Assembly: GCA_945788625.1 (NCBI GenBank)
Contig: CALZMQ010000014.1
Location: 1 to 64,000 of the forward strand
Direction: 5' to 3'
Length of the DNA stretch: 64,000 bases
DNA from: an uncultured Woeseiaceae bacterium
GTDB lineage: Bacteria > Pseudomonadota > Gammaproteobacteria > Steroidobacterales > Woeseiaceae
Under the pieces are notes generated by a model. That model was not told the DNA's origin. It ran no database searches and worked only from the letters and a program-made list of their open reading frames with translations. Both the position numbers and the translations under genes were made by a program. Shown here in pieces: positions 49,794 to 58,670 of this stretch (positions are counted from its first letter, which is position 1; every line of letters starts with the position of its first letter).

Positions 49794-50405
49794 ATGAACA
49801 GACGCATTGTCTTACTCACCGCGGCGTGCATCGTACTGAGTCCGTTCGCCGCCGGTAACGTCGCCGTCGCACAAAAGAGCGCTGCGGAAATGCTGGAAGA
49901 AGCCCGTGCGCGGGCGCGCGAGATGGAACAACTGAAAGCGGTTCTCAACGGGCCCGACCAGAATATGCGCCTGGCGAGCTTCGACATAATGGTGAACAGT
50001 GGCGACGAAGCGATGCGCCAGATCGCGATCGACACCGGCCTCGCGAGCGCGGATTCACTGATGCAGGCGATGGCGTTCAAGGAATCGATACTGAGCCTGA
50101 ACCGAATCGTCATGTCACTCGAGATAGACAAGAGCCAACCCGCGAACATTCAGGAAGGAGCGCAAAAAATCCTCGACGCGCAGGGCAGTTCGTATGAAAT
50201 TCCCATTATCGAAACGGACAGGAAAACTGGCATCTTCAAAATCTATTCCAGCTACAAGGGGCAAGTCAGCGGACTGGAGATAACGTTCAAATACAGCTAC
50301 GACACAGGTACTCTGTCATTGGTCGATGAGACCACGATCAAAGGGCCGGTTATGCTTTACAAGGGCGGCTACGGCGGGTTCATCGCCACGGCGAAGATAC
50401 GCTAA
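49794..50405 (+). CDS. Secreted hypothetical protein with helical N-terminal region
   Basis: 203 residues: signal peptide (about 1-26, VAVAQ), then an amphipathic helix SAAEMLEEARARAREMEQLKAVLNG, helical repeats (NMRLASFDIMVNSGDEAMRQIAIDTGLASADSLMQAMAFKESIL), and a C-terminal beta region (GIFKIYSSYKGQVSGLEITFKYSYDTGTLSLVDETTIKGPVMLYKGGYGGFIATAKI). I do not recognise the family. GGAGA precedes the ATG at a normal distance. Its last four bases overlap the end of the convergent gene at 50402, which belongs to the three-gene operon of unknown function, so antisense interference between them is possible. Confidence 0.72.
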   Translation: MNRRIVLLTAACIVLSPFAAGNVAVAQKSAAEMLEEARARAREMEQLKAVLNGPDQNMRLASFDIMVNSGDEAMRQIAIDTGLASADSLMQAMAFKESILSLNRIVMSLEIDKSQPANIQEGAQKILDAQGSSYEIPIIETDRKTGIFKIYSSYKGQVSGLEITFKYSYDTGTLSLVDETTIKGPVMLYKGGYGGFIATAKIR

Positions 50406-51517
50406 TCGGCGGCGATCACGCGCAGGCGGCCGAGCGCAACGGTGTCGCCGCCGTTGGCGGCACTTCGGACGACCAGCCGGATGTGTCGGGCCCAACTTGG
50501 CGCAATCGAAATCCTGGCGGCGCCGTCCACGAATACAACATCCCCACCGAATACGCTACGCCAGCGACGGCCGGATTCGGTGCTACTGATCATGAGTTCC
50601 ACAGTGGCCGGTAATGAGCCGGTGTCCGGGACTATTCGGCCGTCGAGTTCGACTCCCGCGATCGCAACACGATCCCCCGAGAGGTCCATTTCGATATCGA
50701 CCGGCCACCGCTCTACATTCGCTATCCATGCGGGTGACTCGTCATCCGCAACGAGATTTCCGGCACGATGCGCTGCATCGACAGGCAGTGCAGACCAACT
50801 CGTGATGGCGCCGCCAGCATCGGTCCTTGGCGCAGCAGTCGTCGGCGCTCGACCGGATGCCAATGCCGATACCGGCGCCGCGGAGCCACCGCTGACGAAA
50901 CGATCGATCTTGTCGAACATGGCGTCCAGCCGAATGACCTTGCCCACGCCGAAACGCGCATCGACCGATAACAGCATGCCAATCGGCGTATCGCCTGACA
51001 TTAGCAGGCTGCCGCTCTGCCCCTTGCGCAGCTGATTGATATCGTTGGTCGGCTGCACACGCAGGAATCGCTCACCGTCATCGTCGATGATCGTTACGGA
51101 CAGCTGTGCGATGCTTCCGTCGCCATTGACCGATCGCACGCTCGCGAGTGCATTGGCCTTGATGCGGCTGCTAACCGCGCGACTCACTGCCATCGTGCTG
51201 TACCCGCAGTCCGACGTGATGCCGCCGGAAAGATCGGCGACCGAAACATCGTCCCCGAGGTTTTCGATCGACACGGACTCGCCGAGCAATGGCTCCCTGC
51301 CCTCGCGGAGAAACGCGGCGATGTCGCCGGCCTCGTCCGCCACATGGGTCGGCAGGACCGCCAGGCAACGAGACCCGTAATGTGCCAAATACGCCTGGCC
51401 GATTTCGAGTGCCGCATTTTCGTAAGAGCGCACCAATGATTGCTGCGCCAGCGCCGGCCCGGCCGGCAGCAGGCTTGCGAATACGAAAAGCATAACGATG
51501 AGTATGCGGTGGCTCAT
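50402..51517 (-). CDS. Secreted trypsin-fold-like protein with C-terminal discoidin-like domain (operon gene 3)
   Basis: 371 residues: signal peptide (1-24, ALAQ), then a domain (about 28-205) that reads like a divergent chymotrypsin-fold protease: SRCLAVLPTHVADE (His58 in the place of TAAHC), DDVSVADLSGG (Asp95 or 90), and RKGQSGSLLMSGDTPIGMLLSVD (Ser168 in G-x-S-G, as in the GDSGSP box). Cys51 and Cys104 could pair. The C-terminal domain (about 235-371) resembles F5/8 type C or Npcbm-like sandwich domains (VELMISSTESGRRWRSV, SWARHIRLVVRSAANGGDTVALGRLRV). Catalysis is unproven: the motif spacing is plausible but each box is degenerate. Its ATG overlaps the stop of the membrane-anchored partner by ATGA. 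Confidence 0.65.
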   Translation of the reverse strand: MSHRILIVMLFVFASLLPAGPALAQQSLVRSYENAALEIGQAYLAHYGSRCLAVLPTHVADEAGDIAAFLREGREPLLGESVSIENLGDDVSVADLSGGITSDCGYSTMAVSRAVSSRIKANALASVRSVNGDGSIAQLSVTIIDDDGERFLRVQPTNDINQLRKGQSGSLLMSGDTPIGMLLSVDARFGVGKVIRLDAMFDKIDRFVSGGSAAPVSALASGRAPTTAAPRTDAGGAITSWSALPVDAAHRAGNLVADDESPAWIANVERWPVDIEMDLSGDRVAIAGVELDGRIVPDTGSLPATVELMISSTESGRRWRSVFGGDVVFVDGAARISIAPSWARHIRLVVRSAANGGDTVALGRLRVIAAD

Positions 51518-52665
51518 TTGCGCGGTTTCGCTCTGAGCCAGCGATTGAAACGCTTCAGCAGGTCTGTCGCCGGGCCGGCATCAGTGGCGTCATCGGCGCC
51601 ACCGACGAACGGTTGCAGGCTGAGAATCAGTGTCATGTAAGCCGCCAGCACCGATCCCCAGAACGCGATCACAGGATCCGCCGCGAGTTTGCGAATTGCG
51701 TTCGGCTTGAAATCATAACCGCTCTCCCCGAAACGCTCGATCCGTAGGCTGCCGGATCGACCGAAGGCCACGACCTGCATCGCGGCATCGCCGCCGGATA
51801 CTCTGACGAAACCCTTGGGCCACGCCTCCTCGGGCTCGGGTTCGTCCAGGCGCACCTGGTCTCCGAGCATCAGCGTGGCTTCATCCACCATCGTTCGCTT
51901 GTCGGCTGATTCGTCCGCCGTATAAACGACCACGTTTCCGCCCCGAAGAATTCGGGTGCCGGACCAATTCACCGCGCGCCCGAGCGTCGTCGCACCCGAA
52001 AATGGCAGCGTCAGGGACTGCTCGGGAATCGTGGTCCAGATCAGGTTTACGGCAGAGCCGATGTCGATCGGGTCGACGACACCGACCACGGACAAGTCGC
52101 CAAGCGGACTGTCGCCGGCGCTTCGCAGGGACATAGCGAGACCGCCCTCCGGTCGCAATTGCATGGTGGCAGTAGCGCCGCCGTCCAACCTGAGAACCTG
52201 CTCGGGATCAGGAACCCGCCAGGCGCGCCAGACGCGGCCAGCGCAGGGGCTGGTGTCACCATCCAGACGATACGACTCGGGTAATTCGAGGGCCTTTCGG
52301 GCACAAATAATGGCGCCGTCGACCTGCCAGCGGACCTCTGCCCTCGGCCTTAGATCGACCTCCGCAATCTCGGTAGTTGCCTCAATCGTGAATTCCCAGC
52401 TTGCAGGAAGTGCCAGGCGCAGGAGTATGAATCCGATGAACGCCACGATGCCGGCCATCATGACGGCAACGCCGACTTTCCACGGCGATATTGGGGAGGC
52501 AGCGTCGTCCGTCGGCGCTGCGGCTTCATCCGTTGGTGCGGCAGCATCGTCTGCCGGCGTGGCGGTGTCGTCCGTCGGCGCGCCGGCTTCGTCCGTGGAT
52601 GTGGCGGCGGCGTCCGGCGGCGTTCCGGCACCGTCCGCCGGCGTGTCCGCGTCAGATTCTTTCAT
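51514..52665 (-). CDS. Membrane protein with repetitive acidic N-terminus and extracytoplasmic middle (operon gene 2)
   Basis: 383 residues. Residues 5-58 are a low-complexity run of Ala/Pro/Thr/Asp repeats such as APTDDTATPADDAAAPTDEA. A membrane helix follows at about 63-84 (WKVGVAVMMAGIVAFIGFILLRL), then a beta-rich domain (about 90-330) with a likely disulphide pair (IICARKALEL and TSPCAGRVW), a second helix at about 335-357 and a short basic tail (RFNRWLRAKPRK). The topology suggests that both termini are cytoplasmic with a periplasmic domain between. No family recognised. Its ATG overlaps the TGA of the upstream gene and its own stop overlaps the downstream ATG, each by four bases. Confidence 0.7.
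   Translation of the reverse strand: MKESDADTPADGAGTPPDAAATSTDEAGAPTDDTATPADDAAAPTDEAAAPTDDAASPISPWKVGVAVMMAGIVAFIGFILLRLALPASWEFTIEATTEIAEVDLRPRAEVRWQVDGAIICARKALELPESYRLDGDTSPCAGRVWRAWRVPDPEQVLRLDGGATATMQLRPEGGLAMSLRSAGDSPLGDLSVVGVVDPIDIGSAVNLIWTTIPEQSLTLPFSGATTLGRAVNWSGTRILRGGNVVVYTADESADKRTMVDEATLMLGDQVRLDEPEPEEAWPKGFVRVSGGDAAMQVVAFGRSGSLRIERFGESGYDFKPNAIRKLAADPVIAFWGSVLAAYMTLILSLQPFVGGADDATDAGPATDLLKRFNRWLRAKPRK
52495..52655 (-). repeat. Low-complexity tandem coding repeats
   Basis: Imperfect repeats of about 24 bases rich in GTC/CGG/GCG encode the APTDD/TPADD/AAPTDE series at the N-terminus of the membrane protein. Such repeats change length easily by slippage, so the number may vary among strains. 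Confidence 0.7.
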
Positions 52666-53342
52666 TCGGTGCTACCGACGATCGTAATCTCGACAGACGG
52701 TTGTTCGCGCCCGAATCGCTCGCGAATTATCGTAACCGGTAATGCTTCGCCCGCGGCGATCGAATCCAGCCGACAAATGAAGTCATAAGTCGTGCGGCGA
52801 CCCTCGGAGATGTACTCGCAGTCTTCGATGTCGGAGTCCACCTGGTAGTAAACGTCTGTAGCGCCAAAAGAATTCAGGTAGATGACAAGGTCCGAAGGTG
52901 CCGACTCGCTCGTCGCAGACAAAAGAAAATACTCAGCGCTGCCGGAATCGCAGTTACCGACTGTCGCCGCGATCGCGATCTCATCGTCACCGTATTTTTC
53001 GACGACGTCGGTCAAGCTCGAACGATACGGCAACCTGACCGGGCCGGTCGTTTCGCCCGGCACGGAGTAAATATTCTTCGACGTATAGATGCCGTCCCTC
53101 GAAGCGACCCTGAGACAGACTTCGTCGCTGCCCGCATGCGCCACTGAATGAACCGAGATCTCGTCCTTCAGCATGGCGCCGGCAGCGGCCATGGTCATTA
53201 CACCGACGATGACGTTGCCGCTCACCGAAACTTCGGGCTGGTACGACTCGACGAACGGATCGCTGATCAGTTCGGCGGATACCGGCGCCTGGGCGATAGC
53301 AGTAGTTGAAAGAAACACCAATAACAAGGAGACAAATCGCAT
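52662..53342 (-). CDS. Secreted hypothetical protein (operon gene 1)
   Basis: 226 residues: signal peptide (1-17, STTAIAQ), then a beta-rich sequence including a glycine- and alanine-containing hydrophobic patch (NVIVGVMTMAAAGAMLKDE), SVHSVAHAGSDEVCLRVASRDGIYTSKN, VGNCDSGSAEYFLLSAT and DIEDCEYISEGRRTTYDFICRLDSI, with four cysteines that could pair. It is Ig-like in general pattern, but I cannot name a family. First of three genes in which every junction is an ATGA overlap, so its product is presumably made in fixed ratio with the membrane protein and the protease-like protein downstream. Confidence 0.7.
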   Translation of the reverse strand: MRFVSLLLVFLSTTAIAQAPVSAELISDPFVESYQPEVSVSGNVIVGVMTMAAAGAMLKDEISVHSVAHAGSDEVCLRVASRDGIYTSKNIYSVPGETTGPVRLPYRSSLTDVVEKYGDDEIAIAATVGNCDSGSAEYFLLSATSESAPSDLVIYLNSFGATDVYYQVDSDIEDCEYISEGRRTTYDFICRLDSIAAGEALPVTIIRERFGREQPSVEITIVGSTE

Positions 53343-53467
53343 TGCATGTCCTCCATCCCGATGGCTGAAAGTCGCTTTTTTGTATTTTCGCTGCGAGATA
53401 CGACCGCCTGTGCGGGAATTATTCTAGCACAGCCGATTTTCCGCCAAAGTCGCTAGAATACGACTGC

Positions 53468-53485
53468 TTGAACAGCCCGGTTCAA
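53468..53485. promoter_or_regulatory. Inverted repeat upstream of prpE
   Basis: TTGAAC-N6-GTTCAA is a perfect 6-6-6 inverted repeat ending 35 bases before the prpE start, a place where a repressor would block transcription. No regulator gene is adjacent. Confidence 0.35.
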
Positions 53486-53520
53486 TTATGATTCTCGGCT
53501 ACATACAAAGTTGATCGGCA

Positions 53521-55413
53521 ATGAAAAACTATTCGCAAAAATATGCAGCTTCCATTCGAGACCCGGAGAAATTCTGGGCTGCCGCGGCCGAGGGCATCGA
53601 CTGGGACACGCGCTGGAATCGTGTCCTGGATGACTCGGACCGGCCTTTCTATCGCTGGTTCGCCGGCGGCCGGCTGAACACTTGCTACAACGCGCTTGAT
53701 CGTCATGCAGACGGTGGTCGCGGCGAACAGCTCGCGATCATCCATGACAGCCCGTTGACGGACTCGCAGCGATCGATCACTTATTCGGCGTTGCGCGACG
53801 AAGTGGCACTGTTCGCCGGCGCGCTCGCGTGCCACGGCGTGGGCAAAGGCGACCGGGTCATCGTGTACATGCCGATGATCCCGGAGGCGATCGTAGCAGT
53901 GCTGGCCTGCGCCCGGCTCGGGGCCGTGCACTCGGTGGTTTTCGGCGGGTTTGCAGCTAACGAACTCGCGACACGCATCGACGATGCCTCGCCGGCTATT
54001 ATCGTTTCGGCGTCCTGTGGCATAGAACCGGCCAGGCTCGTCGAATACAAGCCGTTGCTCGACCAGGCCATCGAATTGGCGAATCACAAACCACGACACT
54101 GCATCGTCTTGCAGCGTCCACAGGTGCAAGCGAATCTCGTCCCGGGCCGCGATATCGACTGGAACGACGCGATTGCAAGCGCAACGAGTCACGATTGCGT
54201 CATCGTCGACGCGACGGACCCGTTGTATCTCTTGTACACGTCGGGAACGACCGGTCAGCCCAAGGGCATCGTGCGCGACAACGGCGGCCATGCCGTCGCG
54301 TTGCACTGGTCGATGCAAAACATCTACAACGTGGAGCCCGGCGAAGTCTACTGGGCCGCCTCGGATATCGGTTGGGTCGTCGGCCACTCCTACATCATTT
54401 ACGGCCCGCTGCTGCACGGCAACACAACGGTGTTGTTCGAAGGTAAGCCAGTCGGCACACCGGATGCGGGCGCGTTCTGGCGCGTTGCCGCCGAACACCA
54501 GGTCGCCTGCATGTTCACGGCACCAACGGCTTTTCGCGCAATTCGGCAACAAGACCCTGACGGCGAACTCATCTCGCACTACGATTTGTCCGGGCTGCGG
54601 TCGCTGTTCCTCGCCGGCGAGCGCTGTGACCCCGACACGCTGCACTGGGCAGAGCAAAAACTGGGAATTCCGGTTATCGACCACTGGTGGCAGACCGAGA
54701 CCGGCTGGGCCATCGCTTCCAACTGCCTCGGCATCGAGGCACTGCCCGTGAAAGCGGGCTCGGTCGGGCCCGCCGCCCCGGGCTGGGATGTACGAGCGCT
54801 CGACAACAATGGCAATGACGTGCGTGCCGGAGACGTTGGCGCGATAGCCTGCCGCTTGCCGCTGCCGCCCGGGAGCCTGACAGGATTGTGGCAGGCAGAG
54901 GATCGTTTTCGACGCTCTTACCTCGATACATTTTCCGGCTACTACGAGACTGGGGACGCGGGCTACATCGATGAAGATGGCTACATCTACGTTATGTCGC
55001 GTACGGACGACGTCATCAACGTCGCCGGACATCGCCTTTCGACCGGCGCGATTGAAGAAGTGCTGGCAGCGCATGGCGACGTCGCCGAATGTGCCGTCAT
55101 CGGAGCGGCCGACGCTCTGAAGGGACAGTTACCACTCGGATTCCTGGTATTGAAGGCCGGTGTCGAAAGAGACAGCGACGAAATCGCAGCCGAGACCGTG
55201 CGGATGGTTCGCGAGCGTATAGGCCCCGTCGCCGTTTTCAAGACGGCCGTTGTCGTCGCGCGGCTGCCGAAAACACGCTCAGGCAAGATTTTGCGTAGTA
55301 CAATGAGACAAATCGCCGACAGCGAGAAGCACCGGATACCGGCAACGATCGAAGACCCGGCCGTTCTCGACGAGATCAAAATTGTCCTGAAATCAATCGG
55401 CTACGCAGGCTAA
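53521..55413 (+). CDS. prpE: Propionyl-CoA synthetase PrpE (AMP-forming)
   Basis: 630 residues. Acetyl-CoA-synthetase-family motifs: YLLYTSGTTGQPKGIVRDNGG (phosphate loop), WAASDIGWVVGHSYIIYGPL, WWQTETGWAIASN (adenine and acyl pocket), YYETGDAGYIDEDGYIYVMSRTDDVINVAGHRLS (hinge and Asp) and the C-terminal PKTRSGKILRSTMR with the acetylatable lysine. The FWAAAAEGIDW start and RDNGGHAVAL after the P-loop favour PrpE over acetyl-CoA synthetase. It activates propionate or acetate in the cytoplasm. Monocistronic, 85 bases before the EF-G-like gene on the same strand. Confidence 0.9.
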   Translation: MKNYSQKYAASIRDPEKFWAAAAEGIDWDTRWNRVLDDSDRPFYRWFAGGRLNTCYNALDRHADGGRGEQLAIIHDSPLTDSQRSITYSALRDEVALFAGALACHGVGKGDRVIVYMPMIPEAIVAVLACARLGAVHSVVFGGFAANELATRIDDASPAIIVSASCGIEPARLVEYKPLLDQAIELANHKPRHCIVLQRPQVQANLVPGRDIDWNDAIASATSHDCVIVDATDPLYLLYTSGTTGQPKGIVRDNGGHAVALHWSMQNIYNVEPGEVYWAASDIGWVVGHSYIIYGPLLHGNTTVLFEGKPVGTPDAGAFWRVAAEHQVACMFTAPTAFRAIRQQDPDGELISHYDLSGLRSLFLAGERCDPDTLHWAEQKLGIPVIDHWWQTETGWAIASNCLGIEALPVKAGSVGPAAPGWDVRALDNNGNDVRAGDVGAIACRLPLPPGSLTGLWQAEDRFRRSYLDTFSGYYETGDAGYIDEDGYIYVMSRTDDVINVAGHRLSTGAIEEVLAAHGDVAECAVIGAADALKGQLPLGFLVLKAGVERDSDEIAAETVRMVRERIGPVAVFKTAVVVARLPKTRSGKILRSTMRQIADSEKHRIPATIEDPAVLDEIKIVLKSIGYAG

Positions 55414-55497
55414 GTCCGGTTGCGGTATAACCGTATAGTATCTGTCTCGGGCACAGACATAATCAACAGCACTGAATTGGCGTAAAGGAATTTCAAA

Positions 55498-57537
55498 ATG
55501 GCTTATGGTTCGAGTGACATCCGCAACGTGTGCCTGGTTGGGCCGAGTGACGCCGGCAAGACACAGCTCGCAGAAGCATTGCTGCACGCAGGCGGCGCCA
55601 TCAAGACCTGCGGCTCGGTCGACCGCGGCGACACCGTTTCCGATTTCACCAAGCGCGAAAAAGAACTCGGCCACTCGCAATTCTCGGCCGTCTGTCATCT
55701 CGACCATGGCGGCATCCATGTCAACCTGATCGACACACCGGGATACCGCGATTTTTATGGCCGCGCATTGTCCGTATTACCCGCCGCCGAAACCGCGGCC
55801 GTAGTGATTAACGCCCAGAGCGGCATCGACAGGACCTGCAAGCGCGTAATGGACGCGGCGGAAAAGCAACGGCTTTGTCGAATGATCATCGTGAACAAGA
55901 TCGATGCCGATGAGCTGGACCTCGCGGTCCTGATGGATGACATCCGCACCACGTTCGGCACTGAGTGCCTGCCGATCAACCTGCCCGGCGCCGACGGCGA
56001 GAGCGTCGTCGACTGCTTCTTCCAGCCCGAGGGCGACGACACCATGTTCTCGGACGTCAAGTCGGCACATACGCAGATCGTCGACCAGGTTGTCGAGGTC
56101 GACGAAGACCTGATGGAGATCTATCTCGAGCAGGGCGACGAGCTGGCGCCTGAGCAACTGCACGATCCTTTTGAAAAGGCATTGCGCGAAGGCCACCTGA
56201 TACCGATTTGCTTCACCTCCGCGAAAACCGGCGCCGGAGTTCGCCAGCTATTGCAGGTGTTCGAGCGGCTCATGCCGAACCCGCAGGAAGGCAACCCGCC
56301 GACGTTTCTCAAGGGAGAGGGAGCCGACGCCGAGGAAGTCGTCATTTCGCCCAACCCCGACGCGCATGCCATCGCTCACGTATTCATGGTGAACATCGAC
56401 ACGTTCAAAGGCCGGTTGGGTACTTTCAGAATTCACCAGGGCACGATCCGTCCCGGAAACCAGCTATTCGTGGGCGATGCCCGCAAACCCATCAAGGTCA
56501 ACCAGCTGTTGAAAATCAACGGCAGCACTCACAGCAAGATAGACGTCGGTGTGCCAGGCGATATTTGTGCCATCCCGCGCGTGGATGAAGTGCATTACGA
56601 TGCCGTGCTGCACGATTCACATGACGAGGACAATTTCCATCTGAAATCCGTGGACTTGCCGCGCCCAATGTACGGTCTTGCCATTAAACCGCCAAACGAC
56701 AATGACGCGCAGAGGACCTCGGACGCACTGCACGTCGTTGAGGCCGAGGATCCGTCCTTGCAGGTCGAACACAACGCCGCGCTGAACGAGATCGTCCTGC
56801 GCGGACTCGGCGAATTGCACCTGCGCACCGTGCTGGAGCAGATTTCCGATCGCTACGGCCTGGAGGTCCTCACGGCACTGCCCTCGATTGCTTATCGGGA
56901 GACGATTACTTCGGGCGCGGAGGGACATCACCGGCACAAGAAACAGACCGGTGGCGCCGGCCAGTTTGGCGAAGTGTACCTCCGCATCGAGCCGCTGCCC
57001 TCAGGCGAGGGATTCGAGTTTGCTAGCGCCGTAGTCGGTGGCGCCATCCCTTACCAGTACATTCCTGCCGTCGAAACAGGCGTTCGCCAGGTGATGGATG
57101 CGGGTGCCATCTACGGCTACCCCATGCAGGACATCAAGGTGACCGTTTACGATGGCAAGCATCATTCGGTGGACTCCAAGGAAATCGCCTTCGTCCAGGC
57201 AGGCAAGAAAGCGTTCCTCGATGCGATCAGCAATGCATCGCCGATCGTCATGGAACCCATTGTCGACGTCACGTTCACGGTGCCCAGCAATTGCGCCGGC
57301 GGCGTAACCGGCGATCTCTCGTCGATGCGCGGCATGGTATCCGGCACCGAAACGCTGCCGGACAATCGTATCGTGGTCTCGGGGCAGGCGCCGCTCAAAG
57401 AAGTGCAGGGATATCACTCAAGGCTAAAATCTCTCACTGGCGGCGACGGCAGTTTCACGATGGATTTCAGTCACTATGCCGAGGTCCCCAAAGAAGCGCT
57501 CGAATACGGCCCGGCCAAGTCTTCGCAAGCAGGTTGA
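55498..57537 (+). CDS. Elongation factor G-like translational GTPase
   Basis: 679 residues with all EF-G domains: G domain (VCLVGPSDAGKTQLAEALL, NLIDTPGYRDFYG, VNKIDADELDL), beta-barrel domain II (about 285-375), domain III with GLGELHLRTVLEQISDRYGLEV, domain IV with GGAGQFGEVYLRIEPLPSGEGFEFASAVVGGAIPYQYIPAVETG, and a C-terminal domain V. The G1 loop has PSD where canonical EF-G has HVD or HID, typical of the second EF-G class (FusA2-like), whose role is distinct from bulk elongation. It is far from ribosomal-protein genes, also consistent with the accessory class. AAGGAA precedes the ATG. Confidence 0.88.
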   Translation: MAYGSSDIRNVCLVGPSDAGKTQLAEALLHAGGAIKTCGSVDRGDTVSDFTKREKELGHSQFSAVCHLDHGGIHVNLIDTPGYRDFYGRALSVLPAAETAAVVINAQSGIDRTCKRVMDAAEKQRLCRMIIVNKIDADELDLAVLMDDIRTTFGTECLPINLPGADGESVVDCFFQPEGDDTMFSDVKSAHTQIVDQVVEVDEDLMEIYLEQGDELAPEQLHDPFEKALREGHLIPICFTSAKTGAGVRQLLQVFERLMPNPQEGNPPTFLKGEGADAEEVVISPNPDAHAIAHVFMVNIDTFKGRLGTFRIHQGTIRPGNQLFVGDARKPIKVNQLLKINGSTHSKIDVGVPGDICAIPRVDEVHYDAVLHDSHDEDNFHLKSVDLPRPMYGLAIKPPNDNDAQRTSDALHVVEAEDPSLQVEHNAALNEIVLRGLGELHLRTVLEQISDRYGLEVLTALPSIAYRETITSGAEGHHRHKKQTGGAGQFGEVYLRIEPLPSGEGFEFASAVVGGAIPYQYIPAVETGVRQVMDAGAIYGYPMQDIKVTVYDGKHHSVDSKEIAFVQAGKKAFLDAISNASPIVMEPIVDVTFTVPSNCAGGVTGDLSSMRGMVSGTETLPDNRIVVSGQAPLKEVQGYHSRLKSLTGGDGSFTMDFSHYAEVPKEALEYGPAKSSQAG

Positions 57538-57575
57538 TCAGCGAATCCTGCACGACTGCGCCCTTAGTCGGCTAC

Positions 57576-57591
57576 TGTGAATCAGGTCACA
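57576..57591. promoter_or_regulatory. Consensus CRP/Vfr-type site
   Basis: TGTGA-ATCAGG-TCACA matches the CRP core (TGTGA-N6-TCACA) perfectly. It lies 65 bases before the start of the conserved hypothetical gene at 57657 and 38 bases after the EF-G-like stop. Confidence 0.6.
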
Positions 57592-57656
57592 GGGTCGGCG
57601 CTGTAATTGCGTTATACCATTAAAGGAGAATTGATCGCCGACGAGGATCCGGGCCT

Positions 57657-58289
57657 ATGCACCAGAAAGGCAGCCACGATCGGGTAGTTCCAGTCCCCAA
57701 TCTGCTGGACTACTTTCGGACATCAGTGGAAGGTGTCATTTCCGACCAGGGCGTCGAGGTCGAACCTCATGCGACGCATTACGTCGTCAACCTGCTGACT
57801 CTGTTCTCGCGTTCAGAAGAACTGTACGACGATGACGGCGATATTTACGGGCTAAAACCGCTTGCCCTCATGCTTGCTGATGCGGCCGACGCGCAGAGCG
57901 CGGTCGAGCGCAACCAGACCCTGCAGCGCATCGGCGATGTCGCACTGTTCATTTCGGGCTTCTTTGCCGACAGCCTTGCAACGCACTCTGTCGACGTCGA
58001 CTACTACATACATATGGGCGGAAGCGCGTATGGCTCGCTGTCCGATGAGGTGCGAGGCACGTTTCGCGGCCATGTTTTCGCCGCCACCTACAGCGAACTC
58101 GCGGCAAAATTCCAGGTCCTCGTCGACGTGCTCAATGAGGTACGCGACAGGGAGCGGCAGGAAACCGACGTCGATCTGCTGCGTACCTACGCGGTATGGC
58201 GCAAGACGGGTAGCAGGCGCGCCGAGAACCTGCTTCGCCAGCAGGGCGTCGTGCCGATTACGGGCGGAAAAGTCATCCGCCCGAACTAG
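57657..58289 (+). CDS. Conserved hypothetical cytoplasmic protein
   Basis: 210 residues, no signal or membrane helix. Mostly helical: VPNLLDYFRTSVEGVISDQGVEVEPHATHYVVNLLTLFSRSEELYDD, LKPLALMLADAADAQSAVERNQTLQRIGDVALFISGFFADSL, VDVDYYIHMGGSAYGSLSD and a final ETDVDLLRTYAVWRKTGSRRAENLLRQQGV. I recall similar proteins as conserved hypotheticals in proteobacteria but know no function. A GAGG lies before the ATG. A consensus CRP site and an AAAGGAGA lie in its leader, so it may respond to carbon status. Confidence 0.75.
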   Translation: MHQKGSHDRVVPVPNLLDYFRTSVEGVISDQGVEVEPHATHYVVNLLTLFSRSEELYDDDGDIYGLKPLALMLADAADAQSAVERNQTLQRIGDVALFISGFFADSLATHSVDVDYYIHMGGSAYGSLSDEVRGTFRGHVFAATYSELAAKFQVLVDVLNEVRDRERQETDVDLLRTYAVWRKTGSRRAENLLRQQGVVPITGGKVIRPN

Positions 58290-58293
58290 GAAA

Positions 58294-58659
58294 TTACCTG
58301 AGAAACTTCGAGGCCATTCCGGCGAGGCCTTTCACGCCACCCACTGAATCAAGCAGATTGCCGCCCTGGCTGCCCTTGTCGATGAGCTCAGGCAGGATTT
58401 GCGACAGTCCGCTGCTCGCCTCGTCCCGGCCGATGCCGAGCTTGGATGCGAAAGCTTCGATTTTGTCGCCACCGATAGCATCCTGAATTTGCGCAGGTGA
58501 AATCGAGTCGTTGGCGCCGTCACCAAGCCAGGAACCGGCCTTGGACGCGAGATCGCCACCGGAGCCGGTGAACTTGCCGACCAGCTCGCCAAGGTCGAAA
58601 CTTCCGTTGCCGCCTACGAGGTTGCCTATTGCGGATATTTCAGTTTGAAGGATCGCCAG
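58294..58659 (-). pseudogene. YidB-like (DUF937) gene lacking a canonical start codon
   Basis: Reading leftward from about 58659 to the TAA at 58294 gives about 121 residues with YidB/DUF937 features: IGNLVGGNGSFDLGELVGKF, ASKAGSWLGDGANDSISPAQI, EAFASKLGIGRDEASSGLSQILPELIDKGSQGGNL and the end GLAGMASKFLR. No ATG, GTG or TTG occurs early enough in the frame; only CTG (58659), ATA or ATT codons are available, and the usual N-terminal helix is shortened. Either a non-standard start is used or the gene has lost its beginning. It ends 5 bases after the stop of the convergent hypothetical gene and begins 11 bases after the DUF3592 gene on the same strand. Confidence 0.6.
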
Positions 58660-58670
58660 TCTAGGGAGTT

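Noticed and set aside
52495..52655. Repeats considered as a minisatellite unrelated to coding
   Set aside because: They are in frame throughout and encode a regular Ala/Pro/Thr/Asp arm of the membrane protein.
53482..55074. Long minus-strand open frame (530 codons) opposite prpE
   Set aside because: Its sequence shows no family features and mirrors the GC-rich third positions of prpE, which has every catalytic motif of the acyl-CoA synthetase family.
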